Shown here in pieces: positions 38,032 to 46,790 of a stretch of DNA of 64,000 nucleotides. The DNA lies in the NCBI GenBank assembly GCA_049653005.1, contig JBASFL010000131.1, forward strand, positions 40,309-104,308. The letters are read 5' to 3'. Numbering within the stretch: the first letter of the stretch is position 1; each line of letters starts with the position of its first letter. The notes beneath the pieces were generated by a model that saw only the letters and a list, made by a program, of their open reading frames with translations, did not search any database and was not told where the DNA came from. The position numbers were made by a program, and so were the translations under genes. The DNA is from UBA2334 sp049653005. Its GTDB lineage: Bacteria > Pseudomonadota > Gammaproteobacteria > Burkholderiales > Burkholderiaceae_C.

Positions 38032-39722
38032 ATGCCCGCGTAGTTGGGGCCGCCACCGCCTTCGGGTGTGACCCAGACGATGTTTTGCGTGGGGTCTTTG
38101 ATGTCGCAGGTTTTGCAGTGCACGCAGTTTTGTGCGTTGATTTGCAGGCGTTGCGCATCGCCGCCCTGGGCGGTGTCGGCCACAAATTCGTACACACCGG
38201 CCGGGCAGTAGCGGCTTTCAGGGCCCGCAAATTTCACCAGGTTGATGCCGACGGGCACGCTGGCGTTTTTCAGCGTCAGGTGCGGGGGCTGCTCTTCGGC
38301 GTGGTTGGTGTTGCTCACAAACACGCTGCTCAGGCGGTCGAAGGTGATGACACCGTCGGGCTTGGGGTAGCTGATTTGCGGCATTTCGGCCGCTGGGCGC
38401 AGTTTGGTGTGGTCTTTGGTGGTGTTGTGCAGCGTCCAGGGTGGGGTGGCCACGCCGACTTTGGGCAAAAACCAGTGCTCCACACCGGTCATCAGTTTGC
38501 CCATGAGGGGGCTTTTCTTGAACCAGTTTTTGAAGTTGCGGTACGTCCACAGTTCTTCGTGCAGCCAGCTGGCTTTGAAGCCGGTCTCGAACGCGGTGAG
38601 TTCGTCGCCCTGGCGGCCGGCCACCACGGCTTCGTAGGCCGCATCGGCGCACAGCATGCCGCTTTTGATGGCGGCGTGGCTGCCCTTGATGCGCGCGGCG
38701 TTCAAAAAGCCGGCATCGCAGCCCACCAGCGCCCCACCGGGGAACACGGTTTTGGGCAGGGCTTGGGGCGTGCCGTTGTTCAGCGCGCGTGCGCCGTAGG
38801 AAATGCGTTTGCCGCCTTCAATGTGCGCCTTGATGGATGGGTGGGTTTTCCAGCGCTGCATTTCTTCAAAAGGGCTCATCCAGGGGTTCTGGTAGTCCAG
38901 CCCAATGACGTAGCCCAGCGTGACCTTGTTGCCCTCCAGGTGGTACAGAAAGCCGCCACCAAAGGCGTCGTCGTTCAGGGGCCAACCGGCGGTGTGCACC
39001 ACCAGGCCGGGTTTGGCCTGAGCCGCCGGGATTTCCCACAGCTCTTTGATGCCGATGGCAAAGGTCTGAGCGTCTGTGCCTTCGTCAAGCTTGAATTTTT
39101 CAATGACCTGTTTGCCCAGGTGGCCGCGTGCACCTTCGGCAAACACGGTGTATTTGGCGTGCAGTTCCATGCCAATCTGGAAGGCATCGGTGGGCTCGCC
39201 GTCTTTGCCCACGCCCATGTTGCCGGTGGCCACCCCTTTGACGCTGCCGTCTTCGTTGTAGAGCACTTCGGCCGCGGCAAAGCCGGGGAAAATTTCCACG
39301 CCCAAGGCTTCGGCCTGTTCGCCCAGCCATTTGGTGACCGCGCCCAAGCTGATGACGTAGCAGCCGTGGTTGTCAAAGTTGCGGGGCATCAGCCAATCGG
39401 GCGTGCGGGTGGCGCCGGTTTCGCTCAGCACCAGCAGGTCGTCGCCGGTCACGGGCTGGTTCAGCGGGGCGCCCAGCTCTTTCCAGTTGGGGAACAGCTC
39501 GGTGATGGCGATGGGGTCCATCACCGCGCCCGACAAAATGTGCGCGCCGGGCTCTGAGCCCTTTTCCAGCACCACCACCGACACGTCTGTGCCTTTTTCG
39601 GCGCTGAGCTGTTTCAGGCGAATGGCCGCAGACAGGCCTGCCGGGCCGCCGCCCACCACGACCACGTCGTACTCCATGGCCTCGCGGGGGCCAAATTGCG
39701 CCAGGATGTCTTCAGGTGTCAT
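38028..39722 (-). CDS. Electron-transfer flavoprotein:ubiquinone oxidoreductase
   Basis: A 564-residue inner-membrane-associated enzyme moving electrons from ETF to ubiquinone. FAD site VVVVGGGPAGLSAA near residue 20; the C-terminal 4Fe-4S motif reads CPAGVYEF...CVHCKTCDIKDPTQNI. The ATG at 39722 (MTPEDILAQFGPREAMEYD) is preferred over a longer frame that crosses the promoter. Divergent from an SDR gene across a 152-base gap with a TetR-like palindrome, consistent with fatty-acid or acyl-CoA control. Confidence 0.95.
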   Translation of the reverse strand: MTPEDILAQFGPREAMEYDVVVVGGGPAGLSAAIRLKQLSAEKGTDVSVVVLEKGSEPGAHILSGAVMDPIAITELFPNWKELGAPLNQPVTGDDLLVLSETGATRTPDWLMPRNFDNHGCYVISLGAVTKWLGEQAEALGVEIFPGFAAAEVLYNEDGSVKGVATGNMGVGKDGEPTDAFQIGMELHAKYTVFAEGARGHLGKQVIEKFKLDEGTDAQTFAIGIKELWEIPAAQAKPGLVVHTAGWPLNDDAFGGGFLYHLEGNKVTLGYVIGLDYQNPWMSPFEEMQRWKTHPSIKAHIEGGKRISYGARALNNGTPQALPKTVFPGGALVGCDAGFLNAARIKGSHAAIKSGMLCADAAYEAVVAGRQGDELTAFETGFKASWLHEELWTYRNFKNWFKKSPLMGKLMTGVEHWFLPKVGVATPPWTLHNTTKDHTKLRPAAEMPQISYPKPDGVITFDRLSSVFVSNTNHAEEQPPHLTLKNASVPVGINLVKFAGPESRYCPAGVYEFVADTAQGGDAQRLQINAQNCVHCKTCDIKDPTQNIVWVTPEGGGGPNYAGM

Positions 39723-39825
39723 GTGGGGCTCGCTAAGATGGTTTTTTGATGTGTGAAAAGGGGCCGCCAGCTTGCAGTCTGCTGACGCGGGCGCGACGGA
39801 TTTTAGTGGCGGTTCGTGTTTAATA

Positions 39826-39837
39826 GAACGATCGTTC
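39826..39837. promoter_or_regulatory. Palindrome GAACGATCGTTC, TetR-type operator candidate
   Basis: A perfect 12-bp palindrome midway between the divergent ETF-QO and SDR genes. AACGATCGTT-like sites are typical of TetR-family regulators of fatty-acid genes (FadR/PsrA type); assignment is inference. Confidence 0.5.
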
Positions 39838-39874
39838 GTTTTTGTGGCACTGTTTTTCTCAAGAGGCACTTGAA

Positions 39875-40657
39875 ATGGCATACAGCATGGACTTGGCGGG
39901 CCGCGTGGCCCTGGTGACGGGCGCGTCGGGCGGCCTGGGGGCGCAATTTGCCAAAACCCTGGCCCGGGCGGGCGCGGGCGTGGTGCTGGCCAGCCGCCGG
40001 GTGGACAAACTCAAGGCCCTGCGCGCCGACATTCAAAGCGAGGGCGGCGACGCCCATGTGGTGGAAATGGACGTGACCGACACCCACTCCATCCGCGCGG
40101 CGGTGGCCCACGCCGAAACCGAAATGGGCAGCATCGACATCCTGGTCAACAACTCCGGCGTCAGCACCACGCAGCGCTTGGTGGACGTGACGGAAGAAGA
40201 CTTCGGTTTCGTGTTTGACACCAACGTACGCGGCGCGTTTTTTGTGGCGCAAGAGGTGGGCAAACGCATGCTGGCCCGTGCCAAGGGGCAGGCCCCCGGC
40301 AGTTACACGGGCGGGCGCATCATCAATATTGCCAGCATGGCGGGGCTGAAAGTGTTGCCGCAAATCGGCGTGTATTGCATGAGCAAGGCCGCCGTGGTGC
40401 ACATGACCAAGGCCATGGCGGTGGAGTGGGGCAAGTACGGCATCAACGTCAACGCCATTTGCCCCGGCTACATCGACACCGAAATCAACCACCACCACTG
40501 GCAAACCGAGCAGGGCCAGAAGCTGGTGCAAATGCTGCCGCGCAAACGCATCGGCTCGCCCGCCGACCTGGACGCCCTGCTGGTGATGCTGGCCAGCAAC
40601 GAGGGCCACTTTGTGAACGGCGCGGTCATTGCCGCCGACGACGGCTTTGGCATCTGA
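39875..40657 (+). CDS. Short-chain dehydrogenase/reductase
   Basis: A 260-residue NAD(P)-dependent oxidoreductase. Cofactor motif TGASGGLG near the N-terminus, NNSG in ILVNNSGVS, catalytic Ser in INIASMAG, and YCMSK as the YxxxK motif. The substrate is unknown; acyl-CoA or 3-hydroxyacyl compounds are possible given the neighbours. AAGAGG precedes the ATG at 39875. Confidence 0.92.
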   Translation: MAYSMDLAGRVALVTGASGGLGAQFAKTLARAGAGVVLASRRVDKLKALRADIQSEGGDAHVVEMDVTDTHSIRAAVAHAETEMGSIDILVNNSGVSTTQRLVDVTEEDFGFVFDTNVRGAFFVAQEVGKRMLARAKGQAPGSYTGGRIINIASMAGLKVLPQIGVYCMSKAAVVHMTKAMAVEWGKYGINVNAICPGYIDTEINHHHWQTEQGQKLVQMLPRKRIGSPADLDALLVMLASNEGHFVNGAVIAADDGFGI

Positions 40658-41633
40658 CGCGCTGACCGCACAGGCCCCGCCCGACACCGCGCGGTGGCTC
40701 ACCGGCGTGTTGGCCGGGCTGGCCGCCGGGGCGCTGTGGGGCATGGTGTTTGTCACGCCCCGGGTGGTGGAGGGCTTCAACTCGGTGGACGTGACCGCAG
40801 GCCGTTATGTGGCGTGTGGCCTGTTTGCGCTGGCCGCCATGGCGTTCATGGCGTGGCGCGACAGGGCCCAAGTCCTTGGGCGCCACGGCTTGCGCACCTG
40901 GCCCAATGCCCGGCAGGCGGCGGTGGCGCTGGGCCTGAGCGTGTTGGGCTACACCGGGTATTACCTGCTGCTGGCGCTGGCCATTGGCGACGCGGGCTCG
41001 GTGTTGCCCACGCTGATCATTGGCACCATTCCACTGTGGATGATGGTGCTGGGCAAGCCCGAGCACCTGCACTGGCGCGGTTTGCTGCCCGGCTTTGTGT
41101 TGACCGCGCTGGGCCTGGGGGTGATGGTGTGGGCCGAGTCGTCTTCGGCCGAGGCGGCCTTTGCCCAGGCCGGTGACCGCTCTTTTTGGCGCGGCCTGGC
41201 CTTTGCCGCTTTGGCCATGGCCAACTGGACGGCGTTTGGCTTGCTCAACGCGGCTGCCCTGAAGCGTGACACGGCGGTGCGCTCGTCCGACTGGGCCAAC
41301 TGGATGGGCATTGCCGCCGGGCTGGGCGGGCTGGCACTGTGGGTGGGCCAGGGGTCTGCCTGGGGCGACATGGTGCAACGCGAGGGCTTTGGGGCGTTTG
41401 TGTGGGTGTGTGCGTTCACCGGCATTGGGGCGGCGTGGGTGGCGTCGGTGCTGTGGAACATGGCCAGCCGCCACCTGAGCCCCAGCCTGGCGGGCCAACT
41501 CATCGTCAGCGAGACGGTGTTTGGCGTGGTGTATTCGTTTGCGTGGGACGGGCAGTGGCCCGCGCTGGCGCAGTGGTTGGCCTGCGGGCTGTTTGTGGCG
41601 GGCATCCTCGCGTCGGTGCGCGCCCACCGTTGA
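40629..41633 (+). CDS. EamA/DMT-family transporter
   Basis: A 334-residue inner-membrane protein with about ten hydrophobic segments in two EamA repeats (ALWGMVFVTPRVVEGF; WNMASRHLSPSLAGQLIVSETVFGVV). Drug/metabolite exporters of this type are usually of unknown substrate. The start is uncertain: a TTG at 40629 overlaps the SDR gene by 29 bases, and a TTG at 40647 is also in frame; there is no ATG before the first membrane segment. Confidence 0.85.
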   Translation: MPPTTALASDALTAQAPPDTARWLTGVLAGLAAGALWGMVFVTPRVVEGFNSVDVTAGRYVACGLFALAAMAFMAWRDRAQVLGRHGLRTWPNARQAAVALGLSVLGYTGYYLLLALAIGDAGSVLPTLIIGTIPLWMMVLGKPEHLHWRGLLPGFVLTALGLGVMVWAESSSAEAAFAQAGDRSFWRGLAFAALAMANWTAFGLLNAAALKRDTAVRSSDWANWMGIAAGLGGLALWVGQGSAWGDMVQREGFGAFVWVCAFTGIGAAWVASVLWNMASRHLSPSLAGQLIVSETVFGVVYSFAWDGQWPALAQWLACGLFVAGILASVRAHR

Positions 41634-41647
41634 GACAAAAACCTGTC

Positions 41648-42070
41648 ATGAGAATCGAAATTCCCGAGCACAAAACGCTGGTGCATGAAATGGTCATACC
41701 CATCCGCTGGGGCGACCAAGACCCCATGGGCCATGTGAACAACGCCAGCTATTTCCGGTACCTGGAGACCATCCGCATCGAGTGGATGCTGGCCGCCGGT
41801 TGCCCGCCCGACCCCACGGGCGAGGGCCCGGTGATCGTGAATGCGTTTTGCAACTTTTACAAACAGCTGGAGTTTCCCGGCGACGTGCTGGCGCGCATGT
41901 ACGTGAGCGACCCGGCCCGCACCACGTTCGAAACCTGGTGCACCCTCAGCCGCACCGACGACCCCGACACCGTGTACGCCGCCGGTGGGGCCACCACCAT
42001 CTGGGTGAACTTCCCGGCGCAAAAGGCCGCGCCATTGCCAGCGTGGTTGCGGGCCAAATTTTTCACATAA
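41648..42070 (+). CDS. Acyl-CoA thioesterase, 4HBT hotdog fold
   Basis: A 140-residue protein with WGDQDPMGHVNNASYFRYLE, the 4-hydroxybenzoyl-CoA-thioesterase motif with its active-site Asp. It hydrolyses an acyl-CoA of unknown chain length. The stop codon lies in repeat copy F, convergent with the AhpD-like gene. Confidence 0.92.
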   Translation: MRIEIPEHKTLVHEMVIPIRWGDQDPMGHVNNASYFRYLETIRIEWMLAAGCPPDPTGEGPVIVNAFCNFYKQLEFPGDVLARMYVSDPARTTFETWCTLSRTDDPDTVYAAGGATTIWVNFPAQKAAPLPAWLRAKFFT

Positions 42071-42116
42071 AAATGGCCTCTGACGCTTGCTGGTATTGCG
42101 CTGACAGCTATCAGGT
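42067..42116 (+). repeat. Dispersed repeat, copy F
   Basis: AAAAATGGCCTCTGACGCTTG followed by a GTATTG...CAGCTAT half. It fills the gap between two convergent genes and covers both of their stop codons. Confidence 0.8.
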
Positions 42117-42710
42117 TTTGGCTTTGGGCACACGCCCCATCAGGTAAAACTCGGGGTTGGGTTGCATGCCGCTGAAAGAGGCCATGCGGTTGCTCAAGCC
42201 AAAAAAGGCGGTGATGGCGGCAATGTCCCAGGCGTCTTCGTCGGTGAAGCCGTGGGCGTGCAGGGCGGCAAAGTCGGCGTCGCTTACCTGGTGTGAGGCC
42301 AGACACACCTTCATCGCAAAGTCCAGCATGGCTTTTTGGCGCAGGGGAATGTCGGCCTTGGTGTGGTTGATGGCCACCTGGTCGGCCACCAGCGGCTTTT
42401 TTTCGTAAATGCGCAGGATGGCCCCGTGCGCCACCACGCAATACAGGCAGTGGTTGGCGGCGCTGGTGGCGGTCACGATCATTTCGCGCTCGCCCTTGGT
42501 CAACCCGCTGGTGCGACCGTCGGCCTCTGGCGTCATCAGCGCGTCGTGGTACGCAAAAAATGCGCGCCATTCGGCCGGGCGGCGGGCAAAGGCCAAAAAC
42601 ACGTTGGGGATGAAGCCGGCCTTTTCCTGCACTTCCAGGATGCGGGCGCGGATGTCGTCGGGCAGCGTGGCCAGGTCGGGGAAGGGGTAACGGGGGGCTG
42701 TTGTGGTCAT
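42111..42710 (-). CDS. AhpD-like/peroxidase-related carboxymuconolactone decarboxylase-family protein
   Basis: A 199-residue helical protein of the AhpD group. The redox motif HCLYCVVAHGAILR (CxxC with following His) is intact, preceded by the proton-relay Glu region KGEREMIVTATSAANH. Such proteins act as disulfide-dependent antioxidant partners or alkylhydroperoxidases. The ATG at 42710 is divergent from a second family member 54 bases away. Confidence 0.88.
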   Translation of the reverse strand: MTTTAPRYPFPDLATLPDDIRARILEVQEKAGFIPNVFLAFARRPAEWRAFFAYHDALMTPEADGRTSGLTKGEREMIVTATSAANHCLYCVVAHGAILRIYEKKPLVADQVAINHTKADIPLRQKAMLDFAMKVCLASHQVSDADFAALHAHGFTDEDAWDIAAITAFFGLSNRMASFSGMQPNPEFYLMGRVPKAKT

Positions 42711-42764
42711 GCAAGTCTCCGGTTTGTGTTGAAAATGCGCTTTTTCATTTTGCACACACCGCCC

Positions 42765-43175
42765 ATGACCCACTCTGACACCAATCCCCTGCGCGACGCG
42801 CAATTCGACGCTGGCCTGGCCACCCGCACCCAGGTGATGGGCGAGGCCTTTGTGACCAAAGCCTTTGCCGGGGCCGACGATTTCACCATGGTGATGCAAG
42901 AGTTCATCAGCCGCAACGCCTGGGGCACCGTGTGGCAGCGCGACGAACTGGACCTGAAAACCCGCAGCCTGCTGACCGTGGCCATGCTGACCGCGCTGGG
43001 CCGCCAGCAAGAGTTGAAGGGCCATGTGCGCGGCGCGCTCAACAACGGGGCCACGCCTGAAGAGCTGCGCGAACTGTTTTTGCACGCCACGGTGTACTGC
43101 GGGTTTCCGCTGGCGATCGACGGCTTTCGCTCGGCGTGCGAGGTCATCAACGAGGTGAAAGCCGCGGCCGCCTGA
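42765..43175 (+). CDS. Carboxymuconolactone decarboxylase-family protein (PcaC-like)
   Basis: A 136-residue protein similar to 4-carboxymuconolactone decarboxylase: NAWGTVWQRDELDLKTRSLLTVAMLTALGRQQELKGHV and HATVYCGFPLAIDGF. There is no CxxC redox pair, so a PcaC-like or lactone decarboxylase role is more likely than AhpD activity. No other beta-ketoadipate genes are adjacent except scoAB-type CoA transferases nearby. An in-frame start at 42735 is possible. Confidence 0.85.
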   Translation: MTHSDTNPLRDAQFDAGLATRTQVMGEAFVTKAFAGADDFTMVMQEFISRNAWGTVWQRDELDLKTRSLLTVAMLTALGRQQELKGHVRGALNNGATPEELRELFLHATVYCGFPLAIDGFRSACEVINEVKAAAA

Positions 43176-43198
43176 CCCGGGCCATTGCGGCTTGCAAG

Positions 43199-43771
43199 TC
43201 ACCCACCCATGAGCCGGTGCACCAGGTCGGCTGTGGTGCGGGCGCCGTATTTGCGCATGAGTTTGGCGCGGTACACCTCCACCGTGCGGTGGCTCAGGCC
43301 CAGGGTTTTGGCCATGGCTTTGGCCGTTTGCCCCTGCGTCACCAGGGCCGCCACCTCGCGTTCGCGCGGCGTGAGTTCGGCCTGCACGGGGCGGCGGGCG
43401 CTGAGGTCTTCAAACGTCCAGATGCCGGCCTCGTGCGGGTCGTTGCGGTTCAGGGCGTGACCGGTGACGTGGCACCAGAAGGTTTGGCCCTTGAAGCGGC
43501 CGTCCACGCGTTTCATCAGCCGGTCGTCGGCGTAGCGGCCCTGGGTGTTCAAAATGGGTGCAATGCGGGCACCGGTGCGCTCGTACTCGTCGGCGCTGGG
43601 GTACAGAATTTGAAAACTTTGCCCCACCAGTTGCGCCCGTGTGGCCCCAAACATGTCGCACACCACCTGGTTGCAGTCCACCATGGCACGGTGCCGCGAC
43701 AGCACCAGGCCCACAGGGGCCAGCTCAAAGGCCAGGCGGTAGTCGATGGCGGATTGCAGGTCCGAATTCAC
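43199..43771 (-). CDS. PAS-LuxR transcriptional regulator
   Basis: A 190-residue regulator with an N-terminal PAS domain (about residues 10-120, LAFELAPVGLVLSRHRAMVDCNQ) and a C-terminal LuxR/NarL helix-turn-helix (LTPREREVAALVTQGQTAKAMAKTLGLSHRTVEVYRAKLMRKYG). Divergent from scoAB with a perfect inverted repeat between them, so it is the likely regulator of the CoA transferase genes. Confidence 0.92.
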   Translation of the reverse strand: MNSDLQSAIDYRLAFELAPVGLVLSRHRAMVDCNQVVCDMFGATRAQLVGQSFQILYPSADEYERTGARIAPILNTQGRYADDRLMKRVDGRFKGQTFWCHVTGHALNRNDPHEAGIWTFEDLSARRPVQAELTPREREVAALVTQGQTAKAMAKTLGLSHRTVEVYRAKLMRKYGARTTADLVHRLMGG

Positions 43772-43798
43772 GGTGGGGTAGGGGTTGGGCTTTACGAA

Positions 43799-43824
43799 AT
43801 ACTACGTAACTGGCTACGTAGTAT
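43799..43824. promoter_or_regulatory. Operator candidate upstream of scoAB
   Basis: Arms ATACTACGTA (43799-43808) and TACGTAGTAT (43815-43824) form a perfect 10-bp inverted repeat with a 6-nt spacer, 48 bases before the scoA start and 28 bases before the LuxR gene. Each arm itself contains TACGTA. The PAS-LuxR protein is the natural binder. Confidence 0.65.
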
Positions 43825-43871
43825 CGTGCTGGTTTTCAACGTGTGTGGGTCCCTTTTTCAAGGAGTTGCGT

Positions 43872-44579
43872 GTGAACAAGATTTACCCGAGTGCGGCCGA
43901 GGCGCTGCAAGGCGTGGTGGCCGATGGCCAACTGATGGCCGTGGGCGGTTTCGGCCTGTGCGGCATTCCCGAAGCCCTGATCGACGCGCTGCGCGACAGC
44001 GGCGTGAAAGACCTGACGGTCATTTCCAACAACGCGGGTGTGGACGGTTTTGGCCTGGGCAAGCTGCTGGAAACCCGCCAGATCAAAAAAATGATTTCGT
44101 CCTACGTGGGCGAAAACAAAGAGTTCGAGCGCCAGTACCTGGCCGGTGAGCTGGAGCTGGAATTCACCCCCCAGGGCACGCTGGCCGAAAAGCTGCGCGC
44201 CGGTGGCGCAGGCATTCCCGCCTTTTTCACCAAAACCGGTGTGGGCACCCTGGTGGCCGAAGGCAAAGAGCTGCGCGAGTTCGATGGCGAAACCTATGTG
44301 ATGGAGCGTGGCCTGGTGCCCGCCGTGTCGCTGGTGAAGGCGCACCGCGCCGACAAATCGGGCAACCTGCAATTCCGCTTCACGGCCCGCAACTTCAACC
44401 CCGCCGTGGCCATGGCCGGCAAGGTCACCATCGTCGAAGTGGAAGAGATCGTGGAAACCGGTGACATCCCACCCGACCAGGTGCACCTGCCCGGCATTTA
44501 CGTGCACCGCCTGGTGCTGAACGCCACGCCTGAAAAGCGCATTGAAAAGCGCACCGTCACCCCCACCGCAGGAGTCTGA
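43872..44579 (+). CDS. scoA: 3-oxoacid CoA-transferase subunit A
   Basis: A 235-residue alpha subunit with VGGFGLCGIPEALIDAL and SNNAGVDGFGLGKLL. It transfers CoA between succinyl-CoA and acetoacetate (or a related 3-oxoacid) together with the B subunit. GTG start at 43872 with AGGAG six bases upstream. An adipate-type transferase (PcaI) is the main alternative. Confidence 0.94.
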   Translation: MNKIYPSAAEALQGVVADGQLMAVGGFGLCGIPEALIDALRDSGVKDLTVISNNAGVDGFGLGKLLETRQIKKMISSYVGENKEFERQYLAGELELEFTPQGTLAEKLRAGGAGIPAFFTKTGVGTLVAEGKELREFDGETYVMERGLVPAVSLVKAHRADKSGNLQFRFTARNFNPAVAMAGKVTIVEVEEIVETGDIPPDQVHLPGIYVHRLVLNATPEKRIEKRTVTPTAGV

Positions 44580-44581
44580 AC

Positions 44582-45220
44582 ATGAGCTGGAACCAAGACC
44601 AAATGGCCGCCCGCGCCGCGCAAGAGCTGGAAGACGGGTTTTACGTGAACCTCGGCATTGGCATTCCCACGCTGGTGGCCAACTTTGTGCCGGCCGACAA
44701 AGAGGTGTGGCTGCAAAGCGAGAACGGCATGCTGGGCATTGGCCCTTTCCCCACCGAAGCAGAGGTGGACGCCGACCTGATCAACGCCGGCAAACAGACG
44801 GTCACCACCATCAAGGGCAGCAGCATTTTTGGCAGCCACGAGAGCTTTGCCATGATCCGCGGCGGCAAGATCAACCTGAGCATTCTGGGTGCCATGCAGG
44901 TGTCTGAAAAAGGCGACCTGGCCAACTGGATGATCCCCGGCAAGATGGTCAAGGGCATGGGCGGTGCCATGGACCTGGTGGCGGGTGTGAAGCGCGTCAT
45001 CATCCTGATGGAGCACGTGGCCAAAAAGAAAGACGGCACCATCGACCTGAAAATTTTGCCCCAGTGCACCCTGCCCCTGACAGGCGTGGGCGTGGTGGAC
45101 CGCATCATCACCGACCTGGGCGTGATGGACGTGACCCCCGAAGGCCTGAAGCTGGTGGAGCTGGCCCCGGGTGTGACGCGTGAAGACATCCAAGCCAAAA
45201 CCGGTGTGCCACTGATCTGA
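44582..45220 (+). CDS. scoB: 3-oxoacid CoA-transferase subunit B
   Basis: A 212-residue beta subunit. NLGIGIPTLV and the catalytic SENG motif (LQSENGMLGIGP, Glu about residue 47) are present. It starts 2 bases after the scoA stop and is followed by a terminator. Confidence 0.95.
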   Translation: MSWNQDQMAARAAQELEDGFYVNLGIGIPTLVANFVPADKEVWLQSENGMLGIGPFPTEAEVDADLINAGKQTVTTIKGSSIFGSHESFAMIRGGKINLSILGAMQVSEKGDLANWMIPGKMVKGMGGAMDLVAGVKRVIILMEHVAKKKDGTIDLKILPQCTLPLTGVGVVDRIITDLGVMDVTPEGLKLVELAPGVTREDIQAKTGVPLI

Positions 45221-45241
45221 CGTGACCGGCACCCCCCATTG

Positions 45242-45268
45242 AAAAAAGCAGCCTTGGCTGCTTTTTTT
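45242..45268 (+). terminator. Terminator after scoB
   Basis: AGCAGCC and GGCTGCT pair tightly (the turn includes the outer stem bases), with A-rich left and seven-T right flanks; the A/T flanks make it likely bidirectional, also serving lapB. Confidence 0.8.
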
Positions 45269-45272
45269 GTGT

Positions 45273-45322
45273 CTTTTTGGCCTCCAGCGCTTGCCTGTAT
45301 TGGGTTTCAAGCTCTGGTATTT
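45273..45322 (+). repeat. Dispersed repeat, copy G
   Basis: CTTTTTGGCCTCCAGCGCTTG then a GTATTGGGTTTCAAGCT half, between the scoB terminator and the lapB stop. Confidence 0.8.
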
Positions 45323-45330
45323 GAGGTGCT

Positions 45331-46476
45331 TTAAAGCTCGTCCACCCGGCGTGGCGAATAGCTGTCCCAGGTCTGGCAGCCGGGGCATTGCCAGAAATGG
45401 GTGCCCGCTTCAAAGCCGCAGGCGGCGCAGCGGTAGCGGCGCAGGGGCACGGCGGCTTTGTTGACGGCTTTCAGCACACCTTCGGGCACCGACGGGTCAC
45501 CGCCCAAACCCAGCCAGCCTGCCGCCACCACCAGCGAGGGCTCGCGTTGCAGGTGTTGCAGAAACAGGGCCGATTTTTCTTCCGTCGCCTCGGCAGGCAG
45601 CAGCAGGGCCAAGGCCTCCACGTGGTCCACCGACGGGGCTTGCTGTTCTGCGGTGGCCAGCAGGCGGCGGGCCTCGGGGGCGCGGTCCAGCGTCAAGGCC
45701 AGCTGCGCCAGCTGCTTGGCGGCCAAGGGCAAGGCTTTGGGGGCTTGGGTGGCCAGGACCAGCAGTTGTTCAAAAGCCAGCGCGGGTTGCTGGGTTTGTG
45801 CCAGCAGGCGGGCCAGGTCCAGGTGGGGGCGGGCGCTGTCGGGGGCCAAGGCCAGGGCTTGGTTGAGTTGCACGCGGGCGTCGTCCACTGCCTGGCGGTC
45901 CATGGCGTCTTGGGCCAACTCGCAGTGGTAGTGGGCCATGCGGTGGGTGAAGCTGCCTTGTTGCGCCGATTCCAGCGCCTGGGCCACGGGAATGGCTTTG
46001 GCCCATTCCCGAGTGCGCTCGTACAGGCCCAGCAAGGCGAGTTGGGCTTCGGCCTCGTAGGTGGTGCCGGTGAGCTGTTGCAGGCTGGCCTCTGCGCGGT
46101 CCAGCAGGCCCGCGCGCATGAAGTCCATGGCCAACGCGTGTTGGGCGCGTTCGCGGTCGGCGGCGCTCAGGTCGGCGCGTTGCAGCAGGTGCTGGTGCAC
46201 GCGCACGGCGCGGTCATAGTCGCCCCGGCGGCGAAACAGGTTGCCCAGCGCGAAGTGCAGGTCGGTGGTGTCGGGGTCTTGCTGGACGGCTTCGATGAAG
46301 GCGTCAATGGCCTGGTCTTGCTGCTCGTTCAGCAGGTGGTTCAGGCCTTTGAAATACGACTTGGGTGCACTGCGCGTTTCCACCCGCCACTGGCGGATGT
46401 CGAACCGCGAGGCCACCCAACCGGCCGCAAACGCCAGGGGCACGGCCCACAGCACCCAGCTCAGGTCAAGTTCCAT
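45331..46476 (-). CDS. lapB: Lipopolysaccharide assembly protein B (LapB/YciM)
   Basis: A 381-residue protein with an N-terminal membrane anchor (WVLWAVPLAFAAGWVASRFD), TPR repeats through most of the length, and a C-terminal rubredoxin-like zinc finger (CAACGFE...CPGCQTW). LapB tunes LpxC degradation by FtsH. It overlaps lapA by 11 bases. The ATG at 46476 is preferred over one at 46518, which lies well inside lapA. Confidence 0.94.
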   Translation of the reverse strand: MELDLSWVLWAVPLAFAAGWVASRFDIRQWRVETRSAPKSYFKGLNHLLNEQQDQAIDAFIEAVQQDPDTTDLHFALGNLFRRRGDYDRAVRVHQHLLQRADLSAADRERAQHALAMDFMRAGLLDRAEASLQQLTGTTYEAEAQLALLGLYERTREWAKAIPVAQALESAQQGSFTHRMAHYHCELAQDAMDRQAVDDARVQLNQALALAPDSARPHLDLARLLAQTQQPALAFEQLLVLATQAPKALPLAAKQLAQLALTLDRAPEARRLLATAEQQAPSVDHVEALALLLPAEATEEKSALFLQHLQREPSLVVAAGWLGLGGDPSVPEGVLKAVNKAAVPLRRYRCAACGFEAGTHFWQCPGCQTWDSYSPRRVDEL

Positions 46477-46750
46477 GGAGGGTCTGCTCGTCGGTGGAAG
46501 GGGTGGGAGCGGTGGCAACCGGCGGTGTGGCGGCCTTGGCTTGGCGGCGCGCCGCCAGCCAAAGGGGCAGCATCACCACAATGCCCGCAAACATGCCCAG
46601 CACGAAGGTGGCCAGCACCACCAGCACCAGGGGCGCTTGCCAGCGGGTGCCAAAAAAGAAGTGCAGATCGACCGGCGCCTGGTTGTTCAGCGCAAACGCG
46701 AACAGCACAAAAAAAATGACTGCCTTGAGCAGCCACGTGAAGTATTTCAA
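46466..46750 (-). CDS. lapA: LapA-family inner-membrane protein
   Basis: A 94-residue protein with two membrane segments (LLKAVIFFVLFAFAL and APLVLVVLATFVLGMFAGIVVMLPLWL) and NNQAPVDLHFFFG between them, the DUF1049 pattern. It acts with LapB in LPS assembly. Confidence 0.9.
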   Translation of the reverse strand: MKYFTWLLKAVIFFVLFAFALNNQAPVDLHFFFGTRWQAPLVLVVLATFVLGMFAGIVVMLPLWLAARRQAKAATPPVATAPTPSTDEQTLHGT

Positions 46751-46790
46751 AGCGTCCCCAAAGGTGAGGGCTTCATTGTAGGGGCCGGTG

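Noticed and set aside
37674..39557. A 627-codon plus-strand open frame
   Set aside because: Antisense to the ETF-QO gene with its FAD and Fe-S motifs.
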